Assembly (NCBI GenBank): GCA_030062745.1
Contig: CP099840.1
Location: forward strand, 8,309,432-8,373,431
DNA length: 64,000 nt
Direction of reading: 5' to 3'
Source: Capitulum mitella
Lineage: Eukaryota > Arthropoda > Thecostraca > Pollicipedomorpha > Pollicipedidae
Numbering within the stretch: position 1 is the stretch's first letter; each line of letters opens with the position of its first letter. Shown one piece after another: positions 60,809 to 64,000 of the stretch. Below the pieces are notes generated by a model, which was given only the letters and a program-made list of their open reading frames with translations, made no database searches and was not told the origin of the DNA. A program made the translations under genes and the position numbers.

Positions 60809-62322
60809 TAGGGCTGAGGATTCCAATTCGGATGATTCGAATATTCGGCCGAATATTCGGATCCGGTGAATATTCGAATCTTGATTTCAAGATTTGAATA
60901 TACAGCGAGTATTCGGTAGGCCACTTTTTCATTCAAATATTAGCCGAATATTCGAAAGTCAGCCGAGCATTCGAATACTCCTTTGCATTTCGGTGCACAG
61001 TCTGAAGTGAATTATGAGCCCAATAATACAGAACCAAGCGGAATGCTAATTGGAGCATTACTAGCGTGTTTGTGGTTTCTTTATGACTGAGAACAGAGCG
61101 CAGCAGTGACTCTGAGACATGCTCCTCCTCTCCCCACTGTAGCTCTGCTCTGCGCCTCACGTTTCGTGGGGCGACGCGTCGCCCCGCAAGTAATCTGACG
61201 CTCGTTGTGTGCCTGACTCTGGCCTCGCCTCGCAGCAGCGCCGAGCCGGGATCAGTCAGCGAGTGGAGCTGGACGGACACAGAAAGGTAAATAGCAGCCC
61301 ATTTACGTCGTCTTCTGTACGAATTGACCAATCCGTCGAGACTAATATAGAGACTAATATAGAGAGATAGAGAGAATAATACGCAGAAAATCGTCGCACT
61401 TTTAAGCACTAAAAGAGACTATGCGTGCAATGGACTTCAGCACCTATGTTGATTTCCTATGCGGAAAATGTATTGCAATTTGCATTGAACACATATAGCA
61501 CAAAATGTACCGTGACAGTAAAATAGTGCCATCGAAAACTGGAGGACAGGTACCACTCCATCCTCAGAAGAACTCCGTTCTTAGCAGCGTCTATGTGCTC
61601 AGCCTGGGCTTTATTAGCAAGGCTGGCCGTGAGTGCATCCATTTCCGGGGATTCTTTTATGAATTTAATCAAATGTTTTACCAGGGAGCTTTCCAATCAG
61701 ATTTCGAGCTAAGAAGGGCTTGTTGGGGCTCCGAATTCTGAACCCTGGTCCGATTACGCAATTCCGAATTAAGGGTGCAATTCTGTGGAAACCAGTCTGA
61801 TTTTCCACGTTGCTCCGACGGTACATTTTGAGACGAAATGAGACTGTTACCGCAGTCCGCGGTGGAGGTTTTCTTGGCTGATGATTTAGCTGTGCCGTTT
61901 GCGGCGACCTTGTCGAGCGTTTGTCTTTTTGGTGTGATGTTCCTGACTGAGAGGCTGGCACCATTCCGGAAAATGTAATTATTTGATGTTTTTTTGTGAC
62001 CAAAATTTAACTGCTGTAGCTGTTTTGTCTTCGGTATTTAAAAAAAGCATGCATATTGTATGGAGCGATGTCGTTAGGATGTTTGCTTGGGTGTGGTACT
62101 GTCTTTTGTTGAATGCGGTATTGAGCCACAGTCTCATTACTACAGGTTTCTTCGTAAATACAAAGATTGGCTGAACCGTACACTTTATTGATCCTTCGCC
62201 TTGAAATTAGCCAAAAGGCCAGCACTGAGACTAACGTCAAAAGATTTGAATATTTCGTCCGAATATTCGAATGTACCCATCAGAATATTCGAATCCAAAA
62301 CCCATCCGAATCCTCCGCTCTA
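60809..62322. mobile_element. hAT-like non-autonomous element with ATTCGAATATTCGG ends
   Basis: The left end TAGGGCTGAGGATTC (60,809), followed by clustered ATTCGAATATTCGG words, mirrors the right end. Its reverse complement is TAGAGCGGAGGATTC, also next to ATTCGAATATTC words, ending at 62,322. GTAAGCAG lies at 60,799-60,806 and GTAAGCAT at 62,323-62,330. This is a near-perfect 8-bp duplication, offset by two bases on the left. TAG/CAG-start ends with 8-bp duplications are typical of hAT elements. No transposase frame is present inside. Confidence 0.55.
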
Positions 62323-62625
62323 GTAAGCATCGGGTGCCTATGGGGTTTACATACGTATTTTCCGCTCGCTGATTGGTTCCTTTCTACTAAAATGCTTGAA
62401 ATATTGGTTCAAGATGAACGAAATGCACTTTTCGTTCACATGATAATCCACAATCAATCTTAAATATTCCCCGGAATGTGTTTTTGGGATGCCGGAAAAA
62501 ACAATATATTCCCTTTAAGGATGTCGCCACCATAAAGCCATCCGTGATTAACGTCACACATCCTTCTGTAATGTTGGAAGCTGATCAACTGACGCTTGTG
62601 TCAGTCGCTGGCGTCCACCCAATCC
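62323..62625. other. Intergenic, nothing recognised
   Basis: The DNA is AT-rich with no supported feature. Confidence 0.4.
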
Positions 62626-62667
62626 CCGGCCAAGGACCCGGGGGTCGCCCCGAAACAGACCAGTGCC
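62626..62667 (-). repeat. Diverged copy of the tRNA-Leu-derived repeat
   Basis: On the minus strand GGCACTGGTCTGTTTCGGGG with following bases resembles the tRNA-Leu 3' half found at 62,755-62,803. It lies 136 bp from the equivalent point in that copy, and the sequences between also match in part (CGTTCTCAGTCGA). The two form a diverged tandem pair. Confidence 0.5.
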
Positions 62668-62754
62668 GATGACTCCGTTCTCGTGTGCTGCCCAAATACA
62701 CTCGACTGAGAACGACTGTCGGGTACGGACACACCATGAAGAGCTCCCGCACAT

Positions 62755-62803
62755 TGGTGGCAGCGGTGTGACTCGAACCCACGCCTCCGAAGAGACTGGT
62801 GCC
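62755..62803 (-). pseudogene. tRNA-Leu 3' half with encoded CCA
   Basis: On the minus strand the sequence CCAGTCTCTTCGGAGGCGTG, then GGTTCGAGTCAC and CGCTGCCACCA, matches the anticodon stem end, variable arm, T arm and acceptor strand of animal tRNA-Leu. It is followed directly by CCA, which is not encoded in nuclear tRNA genes. The 5' half is not recognisable. It is therefore derived from a mature tRNA, for example as part of a retroposed repeat, and is not a functional tRNA gene. Confidence 0.65.
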
Positions 62804-64000
62804 GATGGTCCCGCTCGTGTGATATCGACTGAGAACTACCGTCGTGAGAAAAACAATCGGACGCGCCAAGAATGGCTCCCGCACAGCAATTTACCTCCCG
62901 TAATACCTTTTTAAATTCATTTCTCTTAACCTGAAGCATAAACGCCTGTCACGACCCCTTCCCTCCACGATACGCAATGTCAGGGTAAACCCATGTGCGT
63001 TTTGGGCACCCACAATCATTTTCCAAAAAAACACACCAAAGTTTGGAGTCCATGTTTCTGGTCCGGCAACTGATGATCACCAATTATAACTAAACGGATA
63101 ATATCCAATACTATCTCATTGCAATGAGAAATCCTTTTCCGGGATTTCTGCACATGCGAGATTAATATAAAGGAAACTCTTGAGTCTTTTGAAATCTGAT
63201 TTCAGCACGATTGATGAAAAGACGGCGATAGTTAGCCCAAACTTGTGGTATTTGGGAATCACCAACATTACTGCTCCATTAACCCCGTTCCCAACCAATT
63301 TCCAGAAAGCATCATCGACAAAAGCACTTCGGCAAAACGTTGGTCACAAAACATATGGTAATGCCACGAATGATGTACCCGCCTAAAAGAAAGAGATAAC
63401 GGTATGCTGGTGACAATAGCGGCCTGCGATATTAAACTCCCATCATCTCCCCCCTCTTCTGGTGGATGTTTTGAGTTATTTTTCACGTCCGCTACTGCAG
63501 ATGAGGCTTTGGGAACTGGTCCAGGCGCCACCACCAGGCCCCAGAAAAAATACTAGCCTAGGGATGCGCGTCACATCTCGAGGATGCAAACCTGGCCACA
63601 ACGCGGGGTCAGGAATGTGCAGTGGTCTGTCGGCACGCCACTCCGATATCACGATTGCACTCCTTGAAATTGCTCCACACAATTCGCATCGCTGCAGGGC
63701 TGCAGGCAATGATTTCATTTCACTCCAGGTTCTGGGCGTTGTTCTTGTTCGGCCGAACCAAGACTACATCTTGGCTCTCCCCAGCGGCAGAACGGAAACG
63801 GGCAAGTATAGGGCTTCTGTGGAACTGACCTTATTTGTAGTGTACTTCTCAATTACCCGGAAGCCCATACGTCTGGCTATTTTAAAATCTAGTGCTATAC
63901 TTTACACATGACGGGATTATGCGGTTTTTGTAACAATTGAGTGAACTTTTTTATATGTGCATGATTCCGCTTTTATTTCACTGATTCCACGATATTGTTT
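62804..64000. other. Intergenic, nothing recognised
   Basis: The frame at 63,462-63,911 has no domain or splice context. No RNA gene or repeat end was identified. Confidence 0.4.

Noticed and set aside
60933..61409. 158-codon frame (-)
   Set aside because: It lies inside the non-autonomous hAT-like element and shows no transposase or other motif.

Overview
The window is nuclear DNA of an animal, most likely an arthropod and possibly a crustacean. It is intron-rich, has CpG-rich patches mixed with AT-rich intron sequence, GT/AG introns with pyrimidine tracts, long CT microsatellites, many minisatellites, remnants of hAT and Tc1/mariner transposons, MITE-like inserts and a tRNA-Leu-derived repeat. 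Nothing looks prokaryotic. I cannot name the species from sequence alone. Most open frames longer than 60 codons are chance frames in GC-rich or repetitive DNA.

Layout. 1-12.7 kb holds no gene I can support. It contains a decayed hAT transposase fragment inside a large fold-back (about 1.19-2.40 kb), a perfect 25-bp hairpin, a tRNA-like SINE head, several minisatellites and a MITE-like insert. 12,988-43,659 (+) is one gene of eight coding exons, which I assembled from splice sites and codon phase. It predicts a 761-residue type II membrane protein: a short cytoplasmic tail with paired cysteines, one transmembrane helix, a linker, a long Pro/Glu/Ser/Thr/Ala mucin-like stalk of about 465 residues, and two LDL-receptor class A (LDLRA) modules at the C-terminus. 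All seven introns agree in phase (0,1,1,1,0,2,1) and the final exon ends in a stop right after the second LDLRA module. I do not recognise a named family with this architecture.

Inside that gene, three exon boundaries are repeated locally. The 5' part of exon 2 has two decayed upstream copies separated by a CT expansion. The start of exon 6 is the last unit of a 52-57 bp tandem array. The donor end of exon 7 runs into a roughly 32/64-bp array. Intron 7 also carries a near-homogeneous 31-bp minisatellite.

49,064-49,900 (-) is a second coding segment with an excellent Kozak start. It encodes a Ser/Arg-rich 278-residue protein ending in a transmembrane helix, either tail-anchored or spliced onward at a donor that overlaps the stop. 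A third, AT-rich membrane-protein-like frame (29.5-29.9 kb, -) lies within intron 5 of the first gene. The last 14 kb has no gene I can support. It contains a 162-bp MITE with target-site duplication, a complete but decayed Tc1/mariner-like element bounded by TA, a 1.5-kb hAT-like non-autonomous element and tRNA-Leu-derived repeats.
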